Below are positions 24,588 through 27,762 of a stretch of DNA of 32,831 nucleotides, piece after piece. Below the pieces are notes generated by a model. That model was given only the letters and a program-made list of their open reading frames with translations, searched no databases and was not told the origin of the DNA. Positions within the stretch are counted from its first letter, which is position 1. Every line of letters begins with the position of its first letter. Position numbers and translations under genes: made by a program. This DNA comes from Baffinella frigidus (taxonomy: Eukaryota; Cryptophyceae; Cryptomonadales; Baffinellaceae), in NCBI GenBank assembly GCA_026770585.1, contig MU646483.1, positions 121,146 to 153,976 of the forward strand. Reading direction: 5' to 3'.

Positions 24588-27500
24588 TGCGGGCTTGTGT
24601 GTGACACCGTGGCTGCGTGTTCAGCAATCTTTGAATCGCTCCATATTCAATAGACCATTGCGTTACTTGATTGATAACTTTCTCACAAGAAACACCTCTC
24701 AGCTACTGGCGCTGCCGCATGGCAGCGCGCGGTCTCTTTGGAAAGCACATCAGACCCAGGACGGACGCGTCCGATTCCACCCGAGGCTAGACATATCACT
24801 ATTTGAAAACAGGGATTCGTTTACAAGTGAAGAAAAAAATAGAGGTGTAGTAATTTTCACACAAATAGGGGCGTTTGATCACGTATCGGGCGGATATTCG
24901 CACGATACGTGACCACGCCTGCCCGTGACTGGCACTAAATTCAACAACACCCCATTTAAAATAGTTCCATTTCTAGCCTCGAGTGGTTCCTACCAGTCGC
25001 GGGGGCCCAAATTTGGGTGGTTTTGGTGCCAGGGGACAGGGTTCAGGGAGGCTGTTTTGCAGGGCACACGAAGTTATTTCCCGCATGAACTACATCCTCC
25101 ATCCACACAGCGGACTTCGAAGGGATTTTGAATAACCCCTTGATGAATAATCCATAGGCCCTACGGTAGCTAGTACAGTAGGGGCATGGGGGGGGTTCCC
25201 ACGGATAAGGTAACGGAAAGTCGGGCAGAATCTAGGCACCTACGATCCTACCAGCAGCTGCACATCATTCTGGGCCGGGTTGATCATGTCGGGGTACAAA
25301 CGGGGAGGGGGGGGGGGACGCGTGGGTTGACCGTTTCGGGGGGTAAACCAGGGGTGAGAGGGTTGATCGTTTCGGGGGGGGGGGGCGGGGGAGAGGATGA
25401 TCGTTTCGGGGAGCAAACCGGGGGTGAGAGCGAACTTGGACAGGACGAGGACGTCGATGGGGTCTCCGTCCGGGCAGAGAGTCATGGGCACGAAGCCGTA
25501 GTCACCTGCACACCAAGGTATCGAGTCACCGTGCGGTCAAACGCCGCGCTTTGGAGCTTTTGGTCCACAGGCGCCTCAGTTCACGCTTCAGGTCGGAGGT
25601 ACGGATGACGCTTCAGTTGGGAGGGGTGTGCACAACGGACGCTTCGTTTCGAAAGGGTGCATGCCGGATGACGCTTCAGTTCGAAAGGGTGTGCATAACG
25701 GACGCTTCGGTTAAGAGGGGCGTGCATAAGAGGACGCCTCAGTTAAATTGGGTGTGCATAAGGGACGTACCCGGGTAGTGGCACGACGAGTGAAGGACGC
25801 GATCGAGCTCAAGCGTCCCCGTGTACTTCTCGAACTCGAGCTTGTTCCGCTGGTTCCGCGGCACCTCGATGATCACGGGCACGATCCCTGCCCAAATCGC
25901 GCAGTTTCAGCTTTCGTGATTTCGAACACGCTCCTGTTCAGCCGCCGTGTGTGTGTCCGACACACGGTGTGTGTTTATTAGCGTTTTAAAAAAAGGTTTG
26001 TTCGCAGAAAGAGAACCCGGAAAAGCAGGGAATGTGCGTATCGTCGGTACGTGGGGCGGTTTCCGGAGCTCTTTGTAAAGCGCATCAGACACCAGCTCTT
26101 TGTAAAGCACATCAGACACCAGCTAGCGGCAGGATTCGACGTGCGAGCGGTTTCTGAGACCCCACTGCAGTGCCAGCCAGGATATTTCACCTTAAGTCAA
26201 CTTGATTGATCCTGGGTAGTAAGTTGCCATTTCGTTTAGATGGACCGGCTCTGGGAGCAGGCATTTGACTTGAGACATCGATTATTAGGAGGGTTGACGT
26301 AGGCGAAATGTTGTGGCTCAGAGTGCACTGCGGACGGACCTGAGACGTTTTGGGAGTGTTGATCCAGGGCGGCATTGTGGAATGGCGAGTGGTGGCCGCT
26401 GCTCAGGGCCTCGGCTTCCACACCCTAAAAACTAAACCAAGCTCCGAAACCCTCAACCCTAAATCATGCCCTTTGGGAGTTCGTGAGGGTCCGGTCCGCA
26501 AGTTTCTTTCGCCGTCAACTTTTGGCGTTGGTAAATCGTGTCTCTGTCGGGATAAGTCATCATCTTCGCGCGCGCGCGCTAGGTACCTGAGACGCAGACA
26601 GTGAGCATTTTTTCTCTATCTCTCTCTCGCTCGCTATCTCTCTCGCGCGCACTCTCTCGTCTCTCTCGCTCACTCACTCTCTCTCTCGCTGCTAACGCTC
26701 TCTGTCTCTTGCTCTCTCTGTCTCTCTCTTGCTCTCTCTCACACACACACACACTCGCTCTCTCTCTCGCTCTCGCTCTCGCTCTCGCTCTCGCTCTCCT
26801 CGCTCACTCTCGGGCACCTGAGACGCAGGCATTGGGCCCGGGCGCCACGCGCGCATACTTGGCCAACGCTGCCCGCCTGGGTGTAGGGTTTGGGGTTTGG
26901 GGTACAGCGGTTAGGGTTTCACCCTACAAACCATCCAGCACTTCGCCGACGCTGCCCCGCCTGCAATCGGGTTTAGGGATTGGGGAATAGGGATTAGGCA
27001 TGAGGGATTGGGGACTCAGGTTTCCACCCCCGCCTTCTCCATGGGGATTGCATCCAAACCCCAGCTCTGTCTGAGTAGGGTTGACTGGATGTTTTCACAC
27101 CAAAAGTTGACGGGTTTGCACCAACTCAGGCAGAGCTAGAAGCTAGAAATCCTGGGGGCAAGAATCTTAGTGCGCAAGTTGGATTCCACGGCCTGTGAAA
27201 ACCACAAGGATTTCTCTCATCGGCATGGTCACAGAGCGAAAATTGTTTGCCTCGTCGAGCCGTACAGGCTTGATTTCCCCCTACCAGAATATTTTTGACA
27301 GCAAAGCAGGTTCGGAGGGCTTGCAGATAGATGCCACACTCCCGACCTGGAGGAATCGGACCCGGGGAGGGAAACACGGCGAGGTGGCCCTCTTCCCAGG
27401 CTTGATCGGTTGTCCACGCGTGCTCTGATGTCTTGAAGCCTCCCTCTCTTGGAAAATAAAACCTCTTGAGCACGCGTCTCGTCACCGCATCCACGGGATG

Positions 27501-27762
27501 GCCAAGATACATCTTTCCGAGAGGGAGAGGGGGGATGAGAGAGGAGCGACCTGATGGTCTTGTCGACGCGGGCCTCCTCGATCTGCACGTGGTGCCTGTT
27601 TGCGGCGAGCAGGCGTCACGGTCGAGTCTCTTTGGGAAATTGACATGCTTGCATGCGCGGGCAGCGAGATGCGAGATGAAATGTCATGCGAGATGAAATG
27701 TCGGTTGAGGTTTGGGGGGGTCGGGCGGTTCCAGGATCGGGTCCGGCGACGCACCTGTGCAT
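4469..27762 (-). CDS. Triple-domain soluble inorganic pyrophosphatase (family I), 27 exons
   Basis: Soluble PPase hydrolyses pyrophosphate to two phosphates using divalent metal ions. The reconstructed protein is 632 residues: a short N-terminus (1-37), PPase domain 1 (about 38-202), domain 2 (203-409), domain 3 (410-591) and a charged coiled-coil tail ending in APKKK. In E. coli PPase numbering, domain 1 keeps E20, K29, E31, R43, Y55, D65, D67, D70, D97, D102, K104, Y141 and K142 (here E45, K53, E55, R67, Y79, D89, D91, D94, D121, D126, K128, Y163, K164). Domain 2 keeps the same set (E229, K237, E239, R251, Y263, D273, D275, D278, D305, D310, K312, Y347, K348). Domain 3 is degenerate. The domains are treated as one gene because exons splice across both domain junctions in matching phase and the only stop is at 4469-4471. 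Donors are GT, except one GC; acceptors are CAG. The start exon is the weakest part. An alternative is three adjacent genes whose ends I have mis-joined. Confidence 0.82.
4550..4670 (-). repeat. Telomere-like intron 26
   Basis: TTTAGGG-type repeats on the plus strand fill nearly the whole 121-nt intron between PPase exons 26 and 27. On the sense strand it reads CCCTAAA up to the acceptor. Confidence 0.85.
4671..4713 (-). CDS. PPase exon 26 (coiled-coil tail)
   Basis: Reads [14 protein letters not shown], a charged helical segment after the PPase fold. Acceptor TTTCAG, donor GTGGTG. A 5'-edge echo lies at 4851-4900. Confidence 0.8.
4746..4850. mobile_element. Family 1 element, right end missing
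   Basis: Starts CCACACAGCGACGAGG and continues to the GGCCCTACGGTAGGCAATCC core and a G tract, then loses homology. It lies in intron 25. Confidence 0.6.
4885..5010. repeat. CGGCTCACTCAGTACTCGTCAT tandem repeat with an inverted unit
   Basis: Several direct units of about 24 bp, then an inverted unit (CGATGACGAGTACT), then a direct one. It adjoins the exon 26 echo at 4851-4900, whose GCGGCTCACTCAGTACT flank resembles the repeat unit. Confidence 0.75.
5221..5300 (-). CDS. PPase exon 25 (end of domain 3)
   Basis: Encodes [20 protein letters not shown], then WFSIGM, the closing GW helix. Acceptor GGGCAG. The donor AA|GTCTGT gives the phase needed by exon 26. Three 5'-edge echoes lie upstream at 5427-5468, 5541-5582 and 5816-5868. 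Confidence 0.88.
5427..5868 (-). repeat. Three 5'-edge echoes of PPase exon 25
   Basis: Decayed copies at 5427-5468, 5541-5582 and 5816-5868 match the acceptor and first codons of exon 25 (GTGACGGGGTGGTC and following GCGGCCGCGACGA). All lie upstream of the true exon on the sense strand. A family 3 element sits between two of them. Confidence 0.8.
5593..5736. mobile_element. Family 3 MITE-like element
   Basis: GCTAACGCCAGCGGACCCC left end and CTCGCTGGCGTCAGC right end. The centre AACAAAAAGGTCCTTAAAAG is flanked by CCTCCTTCTACGACG and its complement. It is very similar to 29597-29740. Confidence 0.88.
5932..6031 (-). CDS. PPase exon 24 (domain 3, YK helix)
   Basis: Encodes [20 protein letters not shown], then [14 protein letters not shown]554 and K555 match Y141 and K142. 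Acceptor TGACAG, donor GTCACC. Short repeats built on the acceptor sequence extend upstream to about 6135. Confidence 0.92.
6247..6408. mobile_element. Family 1 MITE-like element
   Basis: CCACACAGCGGACTTCGAAG left end and CTTCGAAGCCCGCTCTGTGG right end, with the CCCTACGGTAGGCAATCCG core. It lies in intron 23. Confidence 0.9.
6536..6627 (-). CDS. PPase exon 23 (domain 3, metal site)
   Basis: Encodes [18 protein letters not shown], then [13 protein letters not shown]97 is kept as D512, D102 is Asn517 and K104 is kept as K519. Acceptor CTGCAG; donor GTACGC within GAGTAC, so exon 24 completes Glu-Tyr. Two 5'-edge echoes lie at 6889-6954 and 7037-7084. Confidence 0.9.
6652..6789. mobile_element. 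Family 5 MITE-like element, short form
   Basis: CACACGGTGGCCTACCAACC left end and CGAAGCCCACCGTGTGGG right end; contains ACCTTTCATCGAACGTCAAC. It shares both ends with the 572-bp copy at 9196-9767, so it looks like an internal-deletion form. Confidence 0.75.
6889..7084 (-). repeat. 5'-edge echoes of PPase exon 23
   Basis: 6889-6954 reproduces CTGCAG and then ATGCGGGTTGTGGCGATG with scattered changes and would read [18 protein letters not shown]. 7037-7084 is a shorter, more decayed copy. Both lie upstream of the true exon. Confidence 0.85.
7165..7336. mobile_element. Family 1 element, opposite orientation
   Basis: CCACACAGCAGGCTTCCAA to GAAGTGCGGTGTGTGG with ACCGTAGGGTCCTAGGTC inside. It lies in intron 22. 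Confidence 0.85.
7368..7415 (-). CDS. PPase exon 22 (domain 3)
   Basis: Reads [16 protein letters not shown], fitting VLVLMQEPVLPGCFLRA of plant PPases without a gap. Acceptor GACCAG follows degenerate CCCTAAA repeats; donor GTGCAC; phase 0 at both ends. Confidence 0.85.
7428..7590. repeat. Degenerate telomere-like tract
   Basis: Mixed TTTAGGG, TTCAGGG and TTCTGGG units upstream of the exon 22 acceptor on the sense strand. Confidence 0.8.
7606..7686 (-). CDS. PPase exon 21 (domain 3, degenerate signature)
   Basis: Encodes [20 protein letters not shown], then EDGRAVE. This is the signature region, but DxDPxD has become DGRAVE: D480 is kept, while D67 and D70 positions are Arg482 and Glu485, and Y55 is Phe470. 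Acceptor TCGCAG, donor GTCGCC, phase 0. Confidence 0.88.
7723..8165 (-). repeat. GA microsatellites carrying 5'-edge echoes of exon 21
   Basis: GAGAGA/GAGGGA tracts. Echoes of the acceptor and first codons of exon 21 occur at 7796-7836 and about 8096-8142, the latter preserving a VVYPGD-like reading. Confidence 0.7.
8271..8384. mobile_element. GGTTAGGCCT hairpin element
   Basis: CGGGTGGTTAGGCCTACGG and GGCCTAACTACCCGG form long complementary arms around a short A-rich loop. The arms include CCTACGGTAGGCCG, the core motif shared with families 1 and 3. Confidence 0.8.
8507..8842. repeat. CT and GA microsatellites ending in a 20-plus G run
   Basis: CTCTCT at about 8507-8560, GAGAGA/GGGGAGA to 8818, then an unbroken run of more than 20 G before GAGAGAGTGAGG. 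Confidence 0.9.
8861..8916 (-). CDS. PPase exon 20 (domain 3)
   Basis: Reads (G)[18 protein letters not shown], matching KVKYELDKKTGLIKVDR. Catalytic K29, E31 and R43 positions are Arg444, Asp446 and Lys458. Acceptor AAGCAG follows telomere-like sequence; donor GTCTGC. Confidence 0.87.
8936..9115. repeat. Telomere-like tract
   Basis: TTTAGGG and TTTAGGTTTT variants beside the acceptor of exon 20. Confidence 0.85.
9142..9169 (-). CDS. PPase microexon 19 (domain 3)
   Basis: A 28-nt exon reading VNAIVRASK and one base of Gly. It fits NVVVEISKG of plant PPases, but the catalytic Glu (E20) position is Arg436. Acceptor CACCAG, donor GTGCTT. Confidence 0.83.
9196..9767. mobile_element. Family 5 element, long form
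   Basis: CACACGGTCGACTACAAACC left end and CCTCGTAGCCCACCGAGTGG right end, 572 bp. The last part (AATTAAACTTAAGGATTTTC onward) and the first part match the 138-bp copy at 6652-6789. The middle is open for 80-90 codons in more than one frame, but I recognise no transposase. Confidence 0.65.
9775..10137. repeat. Telomere-like tract with a 3'-edge echo of exon 18
   Basis: Long run of TTTAGGG, TGTAGGG and TTGAGGG units. At 10085-10137 it ends in a decayed copy of exon 18's donor side ([12 protein letters not shown]-like reading). Confidence 0.8.
10154..10315. mobile_element. Family 1 MITE-like element
   Basis: CCACACAGCGGACTGCGAAG to CTTCGAAGCCCGCTGTGTGG with the GGACCCTACGGTAGGCGATC core and a CGGGCTCTCAGAGCCCG inner palindrome. 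It lies in intron 18. Confidence 0.92.
10521..10582 (-). CDS. PPase exon 18 (start of domain 3)
   Basis: Reads (D)[30 protein letters not shown] lines up with LEIGPGAPTL of plant-type PPases just before strand 1. Acceptor TTCGCAG, donor GTTAAC. A 5'-edge echo (10873-10895) and a 3'-edge echo (10085-10137) flank it. Confidence 0.83.
10873..10895 (-). repeat. 5'-edge echo of exon 18
   Basis: Sense strand reads TTGTTCGCAG followed by ACGGTC, matching the GTTCGCAG|ACGGG acceptor of exon 18. Confidence 0.6.
10962..11304 (-). repeat. 3'-edge echoes of exon 17 with two heat-shock-element-like palindromes
   Basis: Copies of the exon 17 donor side (CATTCCCTCCCCCG|GT-like) at 11240-11270, 11124-11145 and 11010-11036. 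Between and beside them are GAACATTCTAAAACAAACTA-GAATGTTC (10962-10990) and GAACATTCTAGAGCAATCTA-GAATGTTC (11276-11303). Confidence 0.7.
11332..11401 (-). CDS. PPase exon 17 (end of domain 2)
   Basis: Encodes [20 protein letters not shown] then PSP, the GW helix that closes the fold. The acceptor AATCAG directly follows CCCTAAA repeats; the donor is GTACCT. It ends in phase 1 and joins exon 18 as Asp, so domain 2 reads into domain 3. Three 3'-edge echoes follow at 11240-11270, 11124-11145 and 11010-11036. Confidence 0.88.
11571..11708. mobile_element. Family 5 element, opposite orientation
   Basis: CACACTGCGGCCTTCCAAGG to GGTTCGTAGTCAACCGAGTGG. Contains AAGTTGACTTTTGATGAAAGG, the complement of the family 5 left part. 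Confidence 0.65.
11795..11925. repeat. Inverted-repeat segment
   Basis: CTCAAATAGTCTTC near 11790 pairs with CACTATTTGAGG near 11915, and GCATCTACCTCAGATCTGGGGTAGATGC forms an inner hairpin. Non-coding; no other copy seen. Confidence 0.5.
12028..13045. repeat. Dense microsatellite block with 3'-edge echoes of exon 16
   Basis: CA, CT, TA, GATA, TTTC, TG, GA and GCAC repeats in succession. Embedded at 12649-12700 and 12893-12943 are decayed copies of the exon 16 donor side (CGAGCCGTCGCGGC...ATCAAG|GTCCG). Confidence 0.9.
13065..13126 (-). CDS. PPase exon 16 (domain 2 insert)
   Basis: Reads (E)[20 protein letters not shown], a basic segment. Its KFATIK end sits where domain 1 has KWVKIR. Acceptor GGGCAG, donor GTCCGC. 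Two strong 3'-edge echoes at 12893-12943 and 12649-12700 mark the donor; a 5'-edge echo near 13815-13845 marks the acceptor. Confidence 0.75.
13645..13805. mobile_element. Family 1 MITE-like element
   Basis: Degenerate left end (GGACACCGGACTTCGAAGGG) and intact right end CCGCTGTGTGGGG; core GGACCCTACGGTAGGCGATC. It lies in intron 15. Confidence 0.88.
14155..14640. repeat. Telomere-like and TTTCGGG tracts on both sides of exon 15
   Basis: TTGAGGG and TTTGAGG units at 14155-14260, TTTCGGG units at 14310-14450 and TTTAGGG units from 14521. Confidence 0.85.
14462..14513 (-). CDS. PPase exon 15 (domain 2 insert)
   Basis: Reads [17 protein letters not shown]. The DLE continues the YKDLE motif; the rest is an insertion absent from E. 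coli and from the other two domains. The acceptor follows CCCTAAAACCTAAACC-type sequence. The chosen donor ATGG|GTGTCA gives the phase exon 16 needs; the alternative AAG|GTCCGA would end at 14454 but breaks the frame. Confidence 0.65.
14779..15424 (-). repeat. Five 3'-edge echoes of exon 14
   Basis: Decayed copies of the exon 14 donor side, readable as QFFETYK-like peptides, at 14779-14826, 14880-14920, 14984-15025, 15108-15152 and 15378-15424. They are separated by TTTCGGG tracts and a GA microsatellite (15205-15372). All are downstream of the true exon on the sense strand. Confidence 0.9.
15488..15586 (-). CDS. PPase exon 14 (domain 2, YK helix)
   Basis: Encodes [20 protein letters not shown] and then [14 protein letters not shown]347 and K348 match Y141 and K142. 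Acceptor TGGCAG, donor GTGACT, phase 0. It has two 5'-edge echoes upstream, as part of a larger triplication, and five 3'-edge echoes downstream. Confidence 0.93.
15590..16045 (-). repeat. Tandem triplication of intron 13's 3' end plus the start of exon 14
   Basis: Units of roughly 180-205 bp each carry the exon 14 start (echoes at 15704-15765 and 15910-15970), then GACTGTGCGTGCGTATATGA, ACGTGT-type blocks and TACGTATATTTCAC. The first unit is the real exon. Confidence 0.9.
16045..16330. repeat. CATATA hexamer repeat and telomere-like tract
   Basis: About nine CATATA units at 16045-16102, then GGGTATG, TTCAGGG, TTTAGGG and TTTCGTG units. Confidence 0.9.
16336..16731 (-). repeat. 3'-edge echoes of exon 13
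   Basis: 16686-16731 reads GEDQKLVA-like before GGTACC; 16336-16390 preserves MADATRK..NLLA-like sequence. Both are downstream of exon 13 on the sense strand. Confidence 0.8.
16797..16873 (-). CDS. PPase exon 13 (domain 2, metal site)
   Basis: Encodes (G)[18 protein letters not shown] followed by EDQKLLA. D305, D310 and K312 match D97, D102 and K104. Acceptor ATACAG, donor GTAAAC. It spans the segment that exons 6 and 7 share in domain 1, so the three domains do not have identical intron positions. Confidence 0.93.
16880..17560 (-). repeat. Minisatellite built from the exon 13 acceptor edge
   Basis: Many units of about 30-45 bp combining CACGGACGCGATCAGTCACG with TCCGCCAT(C)GTCCCTG. The latter is the complement of the exon 13 acceptor and first codons. 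A longer echo with GATCCGCACGTCGGCCATCG is at 17027-17062. Confidence 0.85.
17575..17910. repeat. GGTCTAGAAGGG minisatellite with a 3'-edge echo of exon 12
   Basis: 10-12 bp units GGTCTAGAAG / GGTCTGGAAG before and after an echo at 17718-17785 that preserves [13 protein letters not shown]-like sequence. Confidence 0.88.
17913..18016 (-). CDS. PPase exon 12 (domain 2 signature, DGDPLDI)
   Basis: Encodes [20 protein letters not shown], then [15 protein letters not shown]273, D275 and D278 are the metal-binding aspartates. Acceptor ACTGCAG, donor GTAATT. Phases join exon 11 as Ser and exon 13 as Gly. Confidence 0.94.
18096..18160 (-). repeat. 5'-edge echo of exon 12
   Basis: Sense strand preserves GCAGTACGATCTTCCACCCG and a TLCGDGDP-like reading, with small deletions that break the frame. 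Upstream of the true exon. Confidence 0.85.
18246..18392. repeat. GAA trinucleotide tract
   Basis: About 145 bp of imperfect AAG/GAA repeats with CAG interruptions. Purine-rich on the plus strand, hence TTC on the PPase sense strand. Confidence 0.95.
18909..18984 (-). repeat. 3'-edge echo of exon 11
   Basis: Near-complete copy of the exon 11 donor half, including the CTCGACCGCGTCCTCCACAG edge before GT, with an internal deletion. Confidence 0.85.
19071..19168 (-). CDS. PPase exon 11 (domain 2, first strands)
   Basis: Encodes [18 protein letters not shown], then [15 protein letters not shown]229, K237, E239 and R251 match E20, K29, E31 and R43. Acceptor ACGCAG, donor GTCCTT, ends in phase 2. 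A nearly full-length 3'-edge echo sits at 18909-18984. Confidence 0.92.
19344..19403 (-). CDS. PPase exon 10 (start of domain 2)
   Basis: Reads [20 protein letters not shown]. It corresponds to the HPWHDLEIG-like lead of plant-type PPases just before the first strand. Acceptor AAAGCAG follows CCCTAAACC-type repeats; donor GTGCCA; phase 0 at both ends. A 5'-edge echo lies at 19551-19578. Confidence 0.8.
19415..19578 (-). repeat. Telomere-like tract plus 5'-edge echo of exon 10
   Basis: TTTAGGG/TTCAGGG units to 19545 followed by an echo of the exon 10 acceptor (GCGCAG then GTGGGTAATGT on the sense strand) at 19551-19578. Confidence 0.8.
20024..20051. repeat. Perfect hairpin
   Basis: GTAGACTGTGGT and ACCACAGTCTAC around a four-base loop. 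Located in intron 9; no other copy seen. Confidence 0.8.
20388..20441 (-). repeat. 3'-edge echo of exon 9
   Basis: Copy of the donor half of exon 9 (AAGGAGCTTCAGGCC and ATCAAGATGTTCGACGAGAA on the sense strand) directly followed by a family 1 element. Confidence 0.85.
20434..20580. mobile_element. Family 1 element, shortened left end
   Basis: GCGGACTCCAATAACCC to GGTAGCCCGCTGTGTGG with GGACCCTACGGTAGGCAACC inside. It lies in intron 9 between an echo and exon 9 itself. Confidence 0.8.
20594..20686 (-). CDS. PPase exon 9 (end of domain 1)
   Basis: Encodes [20 protein letters not shown] and then [11 protein letters not shown], the C-terminal W..GW helix of the fold (E. coli KWVKVEGWENAEAAKAEI). 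Acceptor GCGCAG, donor GTACCC, phase 0. There is no stop in frame at its end, so domain 1 reads on into domain 2. Confidence 0.9.
20861..20909 (-). repeat. 5'-edge echo of exon 9
   Basis: Sense strand GCGCAG, then ACGCCGACGTGGGTGAAGAT, close to the true exon start; upstream of it. Confidence 0.88.
21324..21407 (-). CDS. PPase exon 8 (domain 1, YK helix)
   Basis: Encodes [20 protein letters not shown] and then KSLESSPT. It matches E. coli [27 protein letters not shown]; Y163 and K164 correspond to Y141 and K142. The acceptor follows a telomere-like CCCTAAACCTAAACCAG run; the donor is GTCAGT. Confidence 0.93.
21690..21935. repeat. CCCT/CTCTC microsatellite
   Basis: CCTCCCTCC and CTCTCTC repeats. 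Unlike most tracts here it is pyrimidine-rich on the plus strand, opposite to the PPase sense strand. Confidence 0.95.
22166..22690 (-). repeat. TAGTGTTA minisatellite with three 3'-edge echoes of exon 7
   Basis: Echoes at 22166-22196, 22345-22400 and 22543-22571 preserve the exon 7 donor edge (CGAGC...TCGTCGGGTGTCATG). Each is followed by TATAGTGT or TTCAGTGT repeat tracts. Confidence 0.9.
22735..22803 (-). CDS. PPase exon 7 (domain 1, metal site)
   Basis: Encodes [17 protein letters not shown] and then RSSGVM. D121, D126 and K128 match catalytic D97, D102 and K104. Acceptor GCGCAG, donor GTCTGC, phase 0 at both ends. It has one 5'-edge echo and three 3'-edge echoes, the clearest example of the echo pattern in this gene. 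Confidence 0.92.
23203..23243 (-). repeat. 5'-edge echo of exon 7
   Basis: Sense strand CCCAG, then GACGAGAAGGGGGGCGGCAC, matching the exon 7 start; upstream of it. Confidence 0.9.
23400..23550. repeat. Arm of a large inverted pair with 24810-24990
   Basis: GGGTTATTAAATTATGTACCAGTCACGGG here meets CCCGTGACTGGCAC and ACACCCCATTTAAAATAGT in inverse order there. Another related fragment is at 30115-30160. Confidence 0.5.
23728..23902. mobile_element. Family 1 element, opposite orientation
   Basis: CCACACAGCGGGCTACGAAG to AAATCCGGTGGGTGGG with TTACCGTAGGGTCCTAGGTC inside. It lies in intron 6. Confidence 0.88.
23901..24205 (-). repeat. 3'-edge echoes of exon 6
   Basis: 24000-24036 (GTCATGGACATGGCGGCACG on the sense strand) is near-identical to the true donor side. 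23901-23935 is shorter. A third, more diverged copy lies within 24104-24205. All are downstream of exon 6. Confidence 0.75.
24289..24332 (-). CDS. PPase exon 6 (domain 1)
   Basis: Reads (G)[14 protein letters not shown], matching E. coli SVIRCRPVGVLKMT. The acceptor is GGCAG. The phase-consistent end is GAG|GCACGT, a GC donor, which places the next exon's DEKGGD exactly where E. coli has DEAGED. Confidence 0.82.
24445..24595. repeat. GT and GA microsatellite
   Basis: GAGTGAGTG, GTGTGT and long GAGAGA tracts after a run of ten G. Confidence 0.95.
25103..25228. mobile_element. Family 1 element, right end lost
   Basis: CCACACAGCGGACTTCGAAG and core GGCCCTACGGTAGCTAG, then GGTTCCCACGGATAAGG. 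Homology stops before the right terminal repeat. Confidence 0.8.
25300..25362 (-). repeat. 3'-edge echo of exon 5
   Basis: CTCTCACCCCTG|GTTTAC on the sense strand at 25341-25360 repeats the exon 5 donor (CTCTCACCCCCG|GTTTGC), inside a G-rich repeat. Confidence 0.75.
25419..25505 (-). CDS. PPase exon 5 (domain 1 signature, DGDPIDV)
   Basis: Carries [19 protein letters not shown] followed by [17 protein letters not shown] is the family I PPase signature; D89, D91 and D94 are the metal ligands. Acceptor TGCAG, donor GTTTGC. Joining exon 4 gives YPGDYGF without a gap. Confidence 0.93.
25575..25768 (-). repeat. Intron 4 minisatellite starting at the donor
   Basis: About six units of 30-34 bp (GGACGCTTCAGTT...GTGCATAAC). 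The last unit runs directly into the exon 4 donor GTACGTCCCTTATGCACACC, so the array is a repetition of the intron's first bases. Confidence 0.85.
25771..25887 (-). CDS. PPase exon 4 (domain 1, first strands)
   Basis: Encodes [15 protein letters not shown] and then [17 protein letters not shown] to HYPG. This matches the family I PPase N-terminal beta region. E45, K53, E55 and R67 correspond to E. coli E20, K29, E31 and R43. Acceptor GGGCAG, donor GTACGT. It starts with two bases of a Gly codon and ends with one. Confidence 0.9.
26333..26604 (-). repeat. 3'-edge echoes of exon 3
   Basis: 26581-26604 (TGTCTGCGTCTCAG|GTACC) and 26333-26375 (CCCAAAACGTCTCAG|GTCCG) repeat the exon 3 donor edge. 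The second opens into a longer reading [18 protein letters not shown] that could be mistaken for an exon. Confidence 0.7.
26612..26815. repeat. CTCTCG microsatellite
   Basis: CTCTCG, TCTCTG, CACACA and GCTCTC repeats, ending beside the exon 3 donor. Confidence 0.95.
26818..26876 (-). CDS. PPase exon 3 (N-terminal lead into domain 1)
   Basis: Acceptor ACCCAG and donor GTGCCC. It reads as [18 protein letters not shown] and ends in phase 1, joining exon 4 as Gly. Its edges are marked by echoes: a 5'-edge copy upstream at 26938-26964 and 3'-edge copies downstream at 26581-26604 and 26333-26375. Those copies support this exon over the downstream look-alike. Confidence 0.62.
26938..26964 (-). repeat. 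5'-edge echo of exon 3
   Basis: Sense strand GCAG, then GCGGGGCAGCGTCGGCGAAG, close to the true GCGGGCAGCGTTGGCCAAG; upstream of the exon. Confidence 0.8.
27070..27140. repeat. Short inverted repeat of the AGCTCTGCCTGAGT type
   Basis: CAGCTCTGTCTGAGTAGGG and CCAACTCAGGCAGAGCTAG form arms about 30 bp apart. Related TCTAGCTCTGCCTGAGTA stretches occur near 29532, 30182 and (inverted) 30290 and 30430. Confidence 0.6.
27551..27595 (-). CDS. PPase exon 2 (N-terminal extension)
   Basis: Acceptor AACAG and donor GTCGCT. It reads [14 protein letters not shown] and ends in phase 2, joining exon 3 as Arg. The acidic/basic helix-like peptide lies before the PPase fold and has no assigned function. It is supported by phase agreement on both sides but not by homology. 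Confidence 0.5.
27755..27762 (-). CDS. PPase exon 1 (start codon, tentative)
   Basis: ATGCACAG followed by the donor GTGCGT. It ends in phase 2, which is exactly the phase exon 2 needs. It encodes Met-His and the first two bases of Arg. The call rests only on an ATG next to a good donor in the right phase; a different upstream start exon is possible. Confidence 0.4.

Noticed and set aside
26365-26421. [18 protein letters not shown] as an alternative N-terminal PPase exon (SPWHD-like)
   Set aside because: Its last bases copy the exon 3 donor edge and it lies on the downstream side, where 3' echoes are expected. Exon 3 itself has echoes on both sides, so I chose that one.
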